Positions 44,918 through 54,198 of a stretch of 64,000 nucleotides of DNA are shown in pieces. Source of the stretch: an uncultured Hyphomicrobiales bacterium (GTDB taxonomy: Bacteria; Pseudomonadota; Alphaproteobacteria; Rhizobiales; Xanthobacteraceae). The notes below the pieces were generated by a model that had not been told where the DNA came from, did not search any database, and saw only the letters and a program-made list of their open reading frames with translations. Within the stretch, counting starts at the first letter, position 1; each line of letters begins with the position of its first letter. The stretch is taken from positions 116,019 through 180,018 of the forward strand of contig CAIRGJ010000012.1 of the NCBI GenBank assembly GCA_903878085.1, written 5' to 3'. The position numbers were made by a program, and so were the translations under genes.

Positions 44918-44936
44918 GCGTCGAGCCTGCCGCCGG

Positions 44937-45902
44937 CTATTGTCCCGACAGCTTGGCAGCGTCCGCCTGCACGCTGACGTCGATCAATGTCGCTACCGGT
45001 ACTGTCTTCGGAATGACGCCGGCCTTGACGAACAATTCCTGCATCCACTGGATGCGGTCGGCCGGGATTGCCAGTGTCGGATCGATCTGCTTGTCGCGAA
45101 TGGCTTGATCGGTGATGAATTCGGCGCGCTTGTCGTCGGGTTTGGCTTGCGTCAACTCGTGCGCCAGCTTGATGGTCGCGTCGCGATGCGCGGCGGCATA
45201 TTTGTAGGCGTCCATCTCGGCGGCGACGAACTTGACCAGATCGTCGCGGCGCTCGGCCAGCACCTTACTGTTGGTGGCGAGGCACAGCCGCAGAAACTTC
45301 GGCACCGCGGTGCCGCCTTTGGCCAGCACCTTGATATTCGGCGGCATGATCGGCTCGAATTCGTTCGACACCACCGCGGCATCGACAATGCCGGCAACCA
45401 GCGACTTGTAGCGGTCGAGGTCGGCGCCCTGCGTCGCCAGATTGACGTCGGCGAACAGCACATTGGCGGCATCCAGCATGCCGCGGAACAAAAGATCGGG
45501 CAGCGAACCGGGCGACGAAATCGCGACGTTCTTGCCCTTGAGGTCGGCCAGCGAATTGATCTCGGCTTTGGCCAGCACCACCTGCGGCACGCCCGGCCAG
45601 GTGCAGCCGACGATCTTGACGCCGGTGCCACGCACACCGGCGACAATCGATTCCGCCGCGCCCATATCGACGCTGTCGATCTCGCCGGAAATCAGCGCTT
45701 TCATCAGCGTGGCGCCGGCCTTGATCTGAAGGATCTCGATCTTCAGACCGCGCTTGGCGCCGAAGCCGCCTTTGTCGACCATGCCGATGAAGCCGGAATC
45801 GCTCTTGGCTTCGAGGATGCCGTGCTTCCAGACTTTATCCTGGGCGTGAGCGGCGGACAAACCGCCGAGCAGCATGACGGCGATGGCGAATGGCTTGAGC
45901 AT
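44937..45902 (-). CDS. ABC transporter substrate-binding protein, SsuA/NMT1-like, orphan
   Basis: A 321-residue periplasmic binding protein. Signal peptide MLKPFAIAVMLLGGLSAAHA, then KVWKHGILEAKSDSGFIGMVDKGGFGAKRGL. The segments ALISGEIDSVDMGAAESIVAG and LADLKGKNVAISSPGSLPDL match the NMT1/SsuA fold. No permease or ATPase gene is adjacent. The next gene upstream encodes another protein of related fold (45928-46917), on the same strand and 25 bases away, so the two may be co-expressed. Confidence 0.85.
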   Translation of the reverse strand: MLKPFAIAVMLLGGLSAAHAQDKVWKHGILEAKSDSGFIGMVDKGGFGAKRGLKIEILQIKAGATLMKALISGEIDSVDMGAAESIVAGVRGTGVKIVGCTWPGVPQVVLAKAEINSLADLKGKNVAISSPGSLPDLLFRGMLDAANVLFADVNLATQGADLDRYKSLVAGIVDAAVVSNEFEPIMPPNIKVLAKGGTAVPKFLRLCLATNSKVLAERRDDLVKFVAAEMDAYKYAAAHRDATIKLAHELTQAKPDDKRAEFITDQAIRDKQIDPTLAIPADRIQWMQELFVKAGVIPKTVPVATLIDVSVQADAAKLSGQ

Positions 45903-45927
45903 GAATCCTCCTATTTTCTTCTTATTA

Positions 45928-46917
45928 TTATATCCGGAACTCGACGCCGCGTTTCTTGCCCTGCGAGACGTTGAGAAACAGCGCGTCGGCCGACGGCTTT
46001 TTCTTGATCAAGCCCTGCTCGTGCGAGTAGCCGATCAGGGCATCCAGGTTTTTCTTGTTTGAAGCGCTCAGGCCATATTCCCACGGATCGGCGCCAAGAA
46101 CCTTCTCCTGCTCTTCCCAGGCATCGCGATACCAGGCCAGCGGCACGATGCGCGGGTTCTGCATGCGCGCCATCGCGATTGTCTTGGCCTCATTGAATGC
46201 CTTGAACAGGCTGACCGCGATCCAAGGATGCTGCTCGGCCAACTCCTGCTTGATGCCGAGCACATGCATGATCGGGAAGATGCCGGTCTTCTTGAAGTAG
46301 GCCTGCTCTTCCGCCCTGTGATCGGGAAACAGCCGCGCCACGCGTGGATCGCCCGCGACAAAGGGCTTGATCAGATCGGAATGCAGTACGGCGTCGAGTT
46401 CGCCTTCGGCTAGCATGGTCTCGACCGATTTGTCGTCCGGCAGCCGCGTCAACTTGAAGCCGGCCGGCATTTTCACGTCGACGTCATTATCGAGCTCGGC
46501 GAACCACTCATTCGACTTCGCAGGCACGCCATACTCGTGCTCGAGATGGCCGCGCATCCACAGCACCGCGGTGGTCATCAGCGTCTTGACGCCGATCTTC
46601 TTGCCGATCAGGTCGCTGGGTTTCTTGATGCCCTTCGTCGTGTTGATGAAGATGAAGCCGTGGCGGAAACGCCGGTGCAGAAACACCGGAATGGCGCGCA
46701 CCGGCCAGCCATTGTCGTGTGCGGCGAGATAGCTCGAACCCGACACTTCCGCGACGTTGAATTCGCGGTCGCGCAGAAAGCGCCAGTGCCGCGTCGCCGA
46801 ATCCATCTTGGTCAGGATGGTGAGGTCGATGCCGTCGGGCTGTACGCGCCCATCCATCAAGGGACGGACGATCTCGTAATCGCCGCAGGCCAGAGAGAGC
46901 GATAGATTTTTCGACAT
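45928..46917 (-). CDS. 4,5-dihydroxyphthalate decarboxylase-like protein (binding-protein fold)
   Basis: A 329-residue protein related to 4,5-dihydroxyphthalate decarboxylase (Pht5/OhpD group), a family built on the SsuA-type binding-protein fold. Typical segments are LSLACGDYEIVRPLMDGRVQPDGIDL, EFNVAEVSGSSYLAAHDNG, IPVFLHRRFRHGFIFIN and LIGKKIGVKTLMTTAVLWMRG. No signal peptide is visible, so it is cytoplasmic, unlike its neighbour. Either it decarboxylates an aromatic acid or it is a ligand binder; sequence alone does not separate these. It is divergent from the Tat-exported amidohydrolase by 182 bases. Confidence 0.8.
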   Translation of the reverse strand: MSKNLSLSLACGDYEIVRPLMDGRVQPDGIDLTILTKMDSATRHWRFLRDREFNVAEVSGSSYLAAHDNGWPVRAIPVFLHRRFRHGFIFINTTKGIKKPSDLIGKKIGVKTLMTTAVLWMRGHLEHEYGVPAKSNEWFAELDNDVDVKMPAGFKLTRLPDDKSVETMLAEGELDAVLHSDLIKPFVAGDPRVARLFPDHRAEEQAYFKKTGIFPIMHVLGIKQELAEQHPWIAVSLFKAFNEAKTIAMARMQNPRIVPLAWYRDAWEEQEKVLGADPWEYGLSASNKKNLDALIGYSHEQGLIKKKPSADALFLNVSQGKKRGVEFRI

Positions 46918-47099
46918 GACTTATCCCGGTTGACGCGATTGGAGCGGAGCGGACGCCACCGCGCAAGGCCTCGCTATTTATATTCCCCGATAACGCAAAG
47001 CGGTCCGCCGTGGCTTACGGCGGGCAGGACCGGCTGATAATGTCACGGGGCTTCAAAAGCAATCAGGGCAACTGATTGCAAGAAAATATGGGGAAACGC

Positions 47100-48200
47100 A
47101 TGAGACTGGCGCCGCACAAAACGAGCCTCCCTCCGGTCTGCGACGATGCCCGGCAAATCCATTCCGGCTGTTGCAGCCGGCGAAGCTTTCTTGGCGGCCT
47201 TGCAGCGTTTGGCGCCGGCACCTTGGGCACGAGCCGGGGCGCCTGGGCGCAGGCGCCCGCCGGTGAAAAGCCGTTCCGCATCGACGTGCATCATCATCTG
47301 TCGTCGCCGGGCTTTATCGCGGAGATCGCCGGCCGGCGCACCGGCCAGGTGCCGCTGATGAAATGGACCGTCTCCAAGTCGATCGACGATATGGACCAGG
47401 GCGGCGTCGCGACGTCGATGCTGTCGATCAGCGAGCCGGGGGTTTTCTTCGGCAATTACGATGGCGCCCGCGCGCTCGCCCGCGAGTGCAACGACTTCGG
47501 CGCCAAGATCATCGCGGACCATCCCGGCCGCTTCGGCGTGTTCGCCATCGTGCCGATGCCGGATGTCGATAGCACCCTCAAGGAGATCGCCTACGCTCTG
47601 GATACGCTGAAGGTCGACGGCATTTGCATGATGACCGACTATCAGGGAAAATTTCTCGGCGACGCCGCGTTCACGCCGATCATGGAGGAGTTAAACCGCC
47701 GCAAGGCTGTGGTGTTCACTCATCCCAACCGCAACGACTGCTGCCGCAATCTCATTCCCGACGTGCCGGAGCCAATTATCGAACTCGGCACCGACACCGC
47801 GCGCACCATCGCCAGCCTGCTGTTCAGCGGCACCGTGGCGAAGTTTCCGGACATCCAGTGGATCTTCTCGCATGCTGGCGGCACAGCGCCCGGCCTGATG
47901 CAGCGATTCAATGCCTATTTCGATCAACGCAAGGATTTGCAGCCGCGGCTGCCCGAAGGACCCGCGCACTACATGCAGCGGTTCTGCTACGACACCGCGT
48001 CAGCGACGACAGTTTATCCTCTGGCGGCCCTGACCAAAATCGTCAAGCCGTCGCAAATCCTGTTTGGCACCGACTCGCCATTCGGCACGCCGAAGGACGC
48101 CGCAGCGGGTCTGCGCAATACCGGCATGTTCAATGCCGAGGATTTGCAGGCCATCGAGCGCGGCAATGCGGCCCGCATCATGCCAAGGTATCGAACGTAA
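47100..48200 (+). CDS. Tat-exported amidohydrolase-family protein
   Basis: A 366-residue protein of the amidohydrolase_2 (ACMSD-like) family. The N-terminal region has a twin-arginine signal (CSRRSFLGGLAAFGAGTLG) ending near AWAQAP, so the enzyme should be folded in the cytoplasm and exported to the periplasm. Metal-site motifs are DVHHHL (His-X-His kept, unlike the protein at 25033), VFTHPN, FSHAGG and FGTDSPFG. GGGGAAA favours the ATG at 47100; ATG 47088 and TTG 47078-type starts upstream are possible. A periplasmic decarboxylase or lactonase acting on an aromatic or ring-cleavage product is a reasonable guess. Confidence 0.83.
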   Translation: MRLAPHKTSLPPVCDDARQIHSGCCSRRSFLGGLAAFGAGTLGTSRGAWAQAPAGEKPFRIDVHHHLSSPGFIAEIAGRRTGQVPLMKWTVSKSIDDMDQGGVATSMLSISEPGVFFGNYDGARALARECNDFGAKIIADHPGRFGVFAIVPMPDVDSTLKEIAYALDTLKVDGICMMTDYQGKFLGDAAFTPIMEELNRRKAVVFTHPNRNDCCRNLIPDVPEPIIELGTDTARTIASLLFSGTVAKFPDIQWIFSHAGGTAPGLMQRFNAYFDQRKDLQPRLPEGPAHYMQRFCYDTASATTVYPLAALTKIVKPSQILFGTDSPFGTPKDAAAGLRNTGMFNAEDLQAIERGNAARIMPRYRT

Positions 48201-48209
48201 GCGCGCGAG

Positions 48210-49808
48210 CTAATGCCCCGTCGCCAGGGCGGCGAGCTTGCCGGCCTCGCCCGGCAGGCTATTGCCGCGCCAGACCACGTGCAGGTCCGGGCGCAGCAAG
48301 AGCAGATCGCAGCCGTAAAGTTCGCGCGGCCGCTCTTCGTTGATGTCGAGCACGGCGAAATGCGCGCCAAATTCGGCGAAAGACCGCGCCAGCGGCGCGC
48401 TGTTGGCCTCGCTGCCGGCAAGCCGCAGCAGCGTGTAGCCGTCGCCGATCTTGTCATGCAGCGCAGTGCCGTCGACGAGCCAGACGTGCGGCAGCCGGGC
48501 GCCGGGCCAGGTGGTGGGGACATAGGTCATGAATTCGTGCGGCGGCCCCTCGCCGTCTTCGGCAAAGATCACCGGCGAGCCGACATAGCGGTAGCCCAAC
48601 TCGGCGCCGATCATCTCGTTGCTCTTGCGCTGCTCGACATTGGCGACGCGGGTGAGGTTAGCGCGGGTCTCCGCGCCCTCCGGCGTATTGTCGCGGATAT
48701 TCGGCTTATACATCGCGCGCCAGGCGCGCCGGCCGCGCGACGCCTGCCGCGACGCCTCGACATTATGCGCGCCGATCTGGCGGCGCTCGATCTCGTAGGA
48801 CTCGAGCAGTTTCTGGCCGCCCCAGCCTTGCAGCGTGGCGGCGAGCTTCCACGACAGATCGTTGGCGTCGCCGACGCCGCTGTTCATGCCGAGCCCGCCG
48901 GTCGGAATCACCAGATGCACGGCGTCGCCGGCGAGGAAAATGCGGCCATCGCTGTATTTATCCGCCAGCAGCAGATTCTGCCGCCACTGCCCGACCGATA
49001 GCATCTCGTATTGCACCGGCATGGCCACGGTCTTCTCGAACATCGTCGCCATGTCGGCGTCGGTGTCGACCACCGAATGCAAGGTGAAGTGCTTGGTCGA
49101 ATCCTGCACGATCAGGAACGTCGCCTGGGCGTCGGCGACGTGATAGTGGCGGCCCTTGCCGATCGGGATGCGGTCGAACAGGTCGTCGCATTTGTACAGC
49201 GCCTGGCGGAACTGCATCAGGTTGGCGTCGCCCTGCAACTTGATGCCGAGTTGGCGGCGCACCAGGCTGGAGCCGCCGTCGCAGCCGACCAGATAATCCG
49301 CTCTCAGCTCTTCAATGGTGCTGCCGCGTTTGACGCGGGCGCGCACCGAACCTTGATCCTGCTCGAAGCCCTGAAACTCGCAGCCATAACGCACGTCGAT
49401 CGTGGGCATGCTGTCTGCCACCGACTTGAGCAGCGGCTCCAGCGTGTATTGCGAGATCAACTGATAGGGCTCGAGCGGCAGCGTGCCGTCATTGCGCGAC
49501 GCAATTTCAGCCTGCGCCTGCGCCACCGAGGGATACGGCAAATGCAGCAGCGGCGGGTCGACCAGCGAGGTGACGATGAACACGTCCATCGGCACGTCGC
49601 GTGGAAATCCGGCGTCACGGATTTTCTGCGCCAGCCCCATGCGCCGGTAGATCTCCATGGTGCGGGCATTGCACCGCTCCATCTTGGGCAAAAATTGCGG
49701 CGCGGCCTTCTGCTCCAGCAGAATGCAGCGCACGCCGCGGCGGCCGAGATCGATGGCGAGCGTCAGGCCGACCGGTCCGGCGCCGACGATGATGACTTGC
49801 GTGTCCAA
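48210..49808 (-). CDS. FAD-dependent phenol-type monooxygenase (MhpA/PheA family)
   Basis: A 532-residue flavoprotein hydroxylase. Motifs: VIIVGAGPVGLTLAIDLGRRG for FAD, CDGGSSLVRRQLG in the middle, and DGRIFLAGDAVHLVIPTGGLGMNSGVGDANDLSWKLAA for the flavin and active site. A C-terminal thioredoxin-like domain, about 400-532, as in 3-(3-hydroxyphenyl)propionate hydroxylase, completes the length. It would hydroxylate a phenolic acid ortho to the hydroxyl with NAD(P)H. It converges on the Tat amidohydrolase gene with a gap of nine bases. Confidence 0.87.
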   Translation of the reverse strand: MDTQVIIVGAGPVGLTLAIDLGRRGVRCILLEQKAAPQFLPKMERCNARTMEIYRRMGLAQKIRDAGFPRDVPMDVFIVTSLVDPPLLHLPYPSVAQAQAEIASRNDGTLPLEPYQLISQYTLEPLLKSVADSMPTIDVRYGCEFQGFEQDQGSVRARVKRGSTIEELRADYLVGCDGGSSLVRRQLGIKLQGDANLMQFRQALYKCDDLFDRIPIGKGRHYHVADAQATFLIVQDSTKHFTLHSVVDTDADMATMFEKTVAMPVQYEMLSVGQWRQNLLLADKYSDGRIFLAGDAVHLVIPTGGLGMNSGVGDANDLSWKLAATLQGWGGQKLLESYEIERRQIGAHNVEASRQASRGRRAWRAMYKPNIRDNTPEGAETRANLTRVANVEQRKSNEMIGAELGYRYVGSPVIFAEDGEGPPHEFMTYVPTTWPGARLPHVWLVDGTALHDKIGDGYTLLRLAGSEANSAPLARSFAEFGAHFAVLDINEERPRELYGCDLLLLRPDLHVVWRGNSLPGEAGKLAALATGH

Positions 49809-49979
49809 GAGGCGATTCCAAATTTGGCCGTCGGGGGCGGAAACCTAGCACGTTGACCGGCGGTGCAAAGCTCTGGATTTACGGAGAAATCCGGGTTTAA
49901 CGGCCCCTTAAACCACCCCGCATAGCGTCGCCTGTGGGGACCGGCGGCGCGTGCTGCCGCCGGCTTGGATGGATGGCGT

Positions 49980-52115
49980 ATGGCGTCGGGTCGGGGACAA
50001 TCGGGGGGGCGCCGCGAGCCGGTGTTCGACAGCAGTCCCGAGTTGCGCGTGAGCGCGGCAGAGCGCAGCGCGCCCGAATCCGAAAATCCAAAACCGCGGC
50101 CCCGCCGCAAGAAAAAATCCGCCCGCGCCAAATCCAAGTCTACGGCCAAGCACCGCTCGCTCATCGGCCGGCTGACCTATTGGACCCTGGTTGCGGGGCT
50201 ATGGGTCGCGATCGGCGGCGTCGGCGTCATCGCCTATGTCGGCGCGCACCTGCCGCCGATCCAATCGCTGGAAATCCCGAAGCGGCCGCCCTCGATCCAG
50301 ATCAACGACGTCAACGGCAAAGCGCTGGCGCGACGTGGCGATCTGGCGGGCGAGATCATCTCGTTGAAGGAGCTGCCGCCTTATGTGCCTCGGGCCTTCG
50401 TCGCCATCGAGGATCGGCGCTTCTACGAGCATTACGGCGTCGATCCCTTGGGCATCGGCCGCGCCTTGGTGGCCAACGTCCTGCATCGCGGCGTGGCGCA
50501 AGGCGGCTCGACGCTGACGCAGCAATTGGCGAAAAATCTCTTCCTCACGCAGGAGCGCACCGTCACCCGCAAGCTGCAGGAAGTGTTGCTCGCGGTCTGG
50601 CTGGAGCGCAAATTCACCAAGACCCAGATTCTCGAGCTTTATCTCAACCGCGTCTATTTCGGCTCCGGCTCCTACGGCATCGAGCAGGCTTCATTGCGCT
50701 ACTTCGGCAAATCCGCGCGGCAGTTGAACGTCGCCGAAGCCGCGATGCTCGCCGGCCTGGTGAAATCGCCAACGCGGCTGGCGCCCAACCGCAATTTCGA
50801 CGCCGCCGAAAAACGCGCGAAAATCGTCATCGCCGCGATGGCTGAGCTGGGCTTCATCACGCCGTCGAACGAGAAAGTCGCGCTCGCCAAGCCGCCGCGC
50901 ATCGTGGCGCAGGCCGGCAATGGCGCGGTCAACTACGTCGCCGATTGGGTGATGGACGTGCTCAACGATGTGATGGGTCACGTCGAGGAAGACATCGTGG
51001 TGCAGACCTCGATCGACTCCACGCTCGAAGCCAGCGCCGAGAAATCGCTGACCGAAGAACTGGCGGCCAAGGGCGACAAAGGCGGCGTCGGCCAAGGCGC
51101 GCTGGTGGCGATGACGCCGGACGGCGCGGTGCGCGCCATGGTCGGCGGCCGAAATTACGCCGAGAGCCAGTTCAACCGCGCCGTCGCCGCCAAGCGCCAG
51201 CCGGGATCGGCCTTCAAGGCCTTCGTCTATCTCACCGCCATCGAGCACGGCCTCACCCCCGACACCGTGCGCCAAGACGGACCGATCAAGATCAAAGGCT
51301 GGCAGCCGGAAAATTACGGCCATGAATATTTCGGCCCGGTGACGCTGACCAAGGCGCTGGCGATGTCGCTCAACACGGTGTCGGTGCGCCTCACCATGGA
51401 ATACTCGCCGATGTCGGTGATCCGCACCGCGCACCGCCTCGGCATAGCCTCGAAGCTCGAGCCCAATGCCTCGATTGCGCTCGGCACCTCGGAAGTTTCG
51501 ATGCTGGAACTGGTCGGCGCCTATGCGCCCTTCGCCAATGGCGGCTATGCCGTGCAGCCGCATGTGATCGAGCGCGTCGCCGCCGCCAACGGCAAGGTGC
51601 TTTACAATCGCAACGAGCAGCAGCTCGGCCGTATCATTGAGGCGCGCTACGTCGCCATGATGAATCAGATGATGCAGGAAACGCTGACCGTCGGCACCGC
51701 GCACAAGGCGGCGCTGCCCGGCTGGCCCGCGGCCGGCAAGACCGGCACGTCGCAGGACTTCCGCGATGCCTGGTTCATCGGCTTCACCGGCCATCTGGTC
51801 ACCGGCGTCTGGCTCGGCAATGACGACGGCACGCCGACCAAGAAAGTCACGGGCGGCAGCCTGCCGGTCGATATCTGGAGCCGCTTCATGCGCGACGCGC
51901 ATCAGGGCGTTCCGGTTGCTGCCTTGCCCGGCCCGACGGGCGGCAGCGTGTTCTCAAGCTTGTTCGGCAATTCGCAGCCGCCGGCGCAAAATTCGCCGCC
52001 GACGGATAATCCAATGCCGCCGGCCGCCGTCGGACAAACGGCGGCCCGCTCGACCACCGGCAGCGGCAGTCTCGATGGCTGGCTGATCAACAATCTGTTC
52101 GGCAGCCGCAACTAA
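49980..52115 (+). CDS. Class A penicillin-binding protein (transglycosylase/transpeptidase)
   Basis: A 711-residue bifunctional peptidoglycan synthase. A basic, Pro-rich cytoplasmic tail (PRPRRKKKSARAKSKS) is followed by one membrane helix near 70-90. The GT51 glycosyltransferase has the catalytic Glu in AIEDRRFYEHYG and the GGSTLTQQLAKNLFL segment. The transpeptidase domain has SXXK in QPGSAFKAF near residue 410, SXN in SLNTVSVRL and KTG in AGKTGTSQDFRDAWF near 585. The first in-frame start is TTG five codons earlier; ATG 49980 is preferred. A low-complexity Pro/Ser/Asn tail closes the protein. Confidence 0.93.
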   Translation: MASGRGQSGGRREPVFDSSPELRVSAAERSAPESENPKPRPRRKKKSARAKSKSTAKHRSLIGRLTYWTLVAGLWVAIGGVGVIAYVGAHLPPIQSLEIPKRPPSIQINDVNGKALARRGDLAGEIISLKELPPYVPRAFVAIEDRRFYEHYGVDPLGIGRALVANVLHRGVAQGGSTLTQQLAKNLFLTQERTVTRKLQEVLLAVWLERKFTKTQILELYLNRVYFGSGSYGIEQASLRYFGKSARQLNVAEAAMLAGLVKSPTRLAPNRNFDAAEKRAKIVIAAMAELGFITPSNEKVALAKPPRIVAQAGNGAVNYVADWVMDVLNDVMGHVEEDIVVQTSIDSTLEASAEKSLTEELAAKGDKGGVGQGALVAMTPDGAVRAMVGGRNYAESQFNRAVAAKRQPGSAFKAFVYLTAIEHGLTPDTVRQDGPIKIKGWQPENYGHEYFGPVTLTKALAMSLNTVSVRLTMEYSPMSVIRTAHRLGIASKLEPNASIALGTSEVSMLELVGAYAPFANGGYAVQPHVIERVAAANGKVLYNRNEQQLGRIIEARYVAMMNQMMQETLTVGTAHKAALPGWPAAGKTGTSQDFRDAWFIGFTGHLVTGVWLGNDDGTPTKKVTGGSLPVDIWSRFMRDAHQGVPVAALPGPTGGSVFSSLFGNSQPPAQNSPPTDNPMPPAAVGQTAARSTTGSGSLDGWLINNLFGSRN

Positions 52116-53311
52116 TGCTTGGCGACGCTGGCGCGCAGCCGTCGGGTCGACAGCCAAATGGCCAAAGTTGCGCAGCCCGCCGTCGCCACCGCCGCCGCCA
52201 GCGGCCAGGCATTTTCACCGAGCAGCCATCCGACCAGCGCGCCGCACAGCGCGGCGATGCTTTGCTGAATGAAGCCGAGCAGCGACGAGGCAGCGCCCGC
52301 GCGCTCGGGAAACGGCGTCATCGCGCCGGCGATGGCTTGCGGCAGCACCATACCCAGCCCGGCGAGATAGACCGCCACCGGCAACACCAGCGACGCGGCC
52401 GTGGCAAAGCCAAGCGCGATCGCCGCCACCATGGCGAGCCCGCCAACGGCGAGCGTCACCGCGCCGACACCCATCATGCCGTCGATGCCGAGCCGCATCA
52501 CCAGGCGCGCGGCCAATGTCGCGCCGGTCATGTAGCCGATCGACCCGACCGCGAAAGCGACGCCGAAGCTGAACGGCGACAGGCCGTAAAGATTTTGCAG
52601 CACGAACGAAGCGCCGGAAATCCAGGCAAACAGCCCGGCGTAGCTCGTCGTGGCGAGACCGAGATAGGCCAGATAGGCCGGGTTCCGCGCCACCGCGCGA
52701 TAGGACGCCAGCATGGTCGACGGCGAAACCGGTTCGGCGGCGCGTTCGCGCAAGGTCTCCGGCAGCAGCAGCCACACGATAGCCGAGCCGATCAATCCGG
52801 CGATCACCAACGTGACGAAGATCGAGCGCCAGCCGAAGCCGGTTTGCAGGATGCCGCCGGCAATGGGCGCCAGAACCGGCGCCAGCGCCATCACCGAACC
52901 GATCAACGACAATTCGCGTCCGGCGCGCGCACCGGCATACAGATCGCGCACAATGGCGCGCGCCAGCACGATGCCGCCACAACCGCCGAGGCCCTGGAAA
53001 AAACGCGCGACGATCAGCATTTCGATCGAACGCGACAGCGCGCAGGCCAGACTCGCGGCGCAATACAGCGCCAGCGCAACGATCAGCACCGGCTTACGGC
53101 CATGACGATCGGACATCGGGCCGTAAAAAATCTGCCCGACGGCATAGGCGATCAGATAGGCCGAGATGGTGAGCTGGACCTGCGGAGTCGTTGCGCCGAG
53201 TTGCCGCGCGATGTCCGGCAGCGACGGCAAGTACATGTCGGTGGTGAGTGGAGCAATCGCGCTCAACGCCGCCAGCAAAGCCGTGAGCGCAAAAGTACCG
53301 GGCCGCAGCAT
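52112..53311 (-). CDS. MFS multidrug exporter, Bcr/CflA family
   Basis: A 399-residue membrane transporter with twelve expected helices. The N-terminal family motif TTDMYLPSLPDIARQLG and the loop motif GPMSDRHGRKPVLI (MFS motif A) are clear, with the antiporter-type motif in GGILQTGFGWRSIF. It probably expels small drugs or metabolites such as bicyclomycin, sulfonamides or amino acids by proton exchange. It converges with the PBP gene and overlaps it by four bases. Confidence 0.9.
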   Translation of the reverse strand: MLRPGTFALTALLAALSAIAPLTTDMYLPSLPDIARQLGATTPQVQLTISAYLIAYAVGQIFYGPMSDRHGRKPVLIVALALYCAASLACALSRSIEMLIVARFFQGLGGCGGIVLARAIVRDLYAGARAGRELSLIGSVMALAPVLAPIAGGILQTGFGWRSIFVTLVIAGLIGSAIVWLLLPETLRERAAEPVSPSTMLASYRAVARNPAYLAYLGLATTSYAGLFAWISGASFVLQNLYGLSPFSFGVAFAVGSIGYMTGATLAARLVMRLGIDGMMGVGAVTLAVGGLAMVAAIALGFATAASLVLPVAVYLAGLGMVLPQAIAGAMTPFPERAGAASSLLGFIQQSIAALCGALVGWLLGENAWPLAAAVATAGCATLAIWLSTRRLRASVAKH

Positions 53312-53367
53312 TTATGGGATGTCCGTATCGATTGAGGCGCCTGTCTATATCAGGCACCCGCGCGACG

Positions 53368-54138
53368 CTAGCGCGCCTTGTCCGGCATGCCGAAGCGATG
53401 CAACCCGGTGCCGTGAACGTCGAGCCAGGCCTTGGCGCGGTCCATATCCGGGCAGATGCGCTCGACCTGCCGCCAGAACGCGCGGGAGTGGTTCATCTCG
53501 ACCAGATGCGCGGCCTCATGCGCGGCGAGATAGTCGAGCACAAAAGGCGGCGCCAGAATCAGCCGCCACGAATAAGACAGCACGCCGGTGGTCGAGCACG
53601 AGCCCCAGCGGCTCGATTGATCGCGGATCGACACACGCTTGAGCGTGACGCCGAGCGCCGCCGCCGCGCGTTTGCTCGCGGTTTCCAGCTCGGCCTTGGC
53701 TTCACGCTTGAGATAATCGCGCACCCGGCGCGGCACATGCGGCGCGGCGCCGGCGACGCAGAGCAGAGGTTCGCCGGCTTCGCCGATCTCGGTCCAGACC
53801 GTGCCGCGCGCGCTATGGCGATGCTCGATGCGATGATCGACGCCGCGCAACGGCAGCACGGTGCCGTGGCCGAAGGGCGCCGCTCTCGGCAGGCGCTGCA
53901 GCCGTGCCGCAATCCAGGCGCCGTGTTTCTGTGCGAATTCCGTGGCCTGCTTGACGCTGCCGCGCGGCGGCATCGACAGCACGACTTCGCGGGTGGTGGA
54001 ATGAATGCGCAGCGTATAGCGGCGTGCGCGTGGATGACGGCGCAGACGCACCTGATAGATTTCGCGCTCGAACACGACGGTGATCGCCACCGGCGCGCTG
54101 GTGCGGCGAAAGAATAAGGCGCGGAGCGGGATCGACAT
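53368..54138 (-). CDS. YgjP-type metallopeptidase (M48 family)
   Basis: A 256-residue zinc metallopeptidase. The zinc-binding HEXXH is His207-Glu208-Ala-Ala-His211, followed by His217 (HEAAHLVEMNHSRAFW). The conserved RWGSCSTTGVLSYSWRLILAP segment, about 177-197, is the YgjP/DUF45 hallmark. No signal peptide or membrane helix, so cytoplasmic. Substrates of this widespread group are unknown. It lies between the exporter and PHB depolymerase genes, all on the minus strand. Confidence 0.9.
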   Translation of the reverse strand: MSIPLRALFFRRTSAPVAITVVFEREIYQVRLRRHPRARRYTLRIHSTTREVVLSMPPRGSVKQATEFAQKHGAWIAARLQRLPRAAPFGHGTVLPLRGVDHRIEHRHSARGTVWTEIGEAGEPLLCVAGAAPHVPRRVRDYLKREAKAELETASKRAAAALGVTLKRVSIRDQSSRWGSCSTTGVLSYSWRLILAPPFVLDYLAAHEAAHLVEMNHSRAFWRQVERICPDMDRAKAWLDVHGTGLHRFGMPDKAR

Positions 54139-54198
54139 TGTCAGCCCAGAATCAGATCGGGCCTTCAGTGTGCCACAGATTTAGCCACAAAGGCGACG

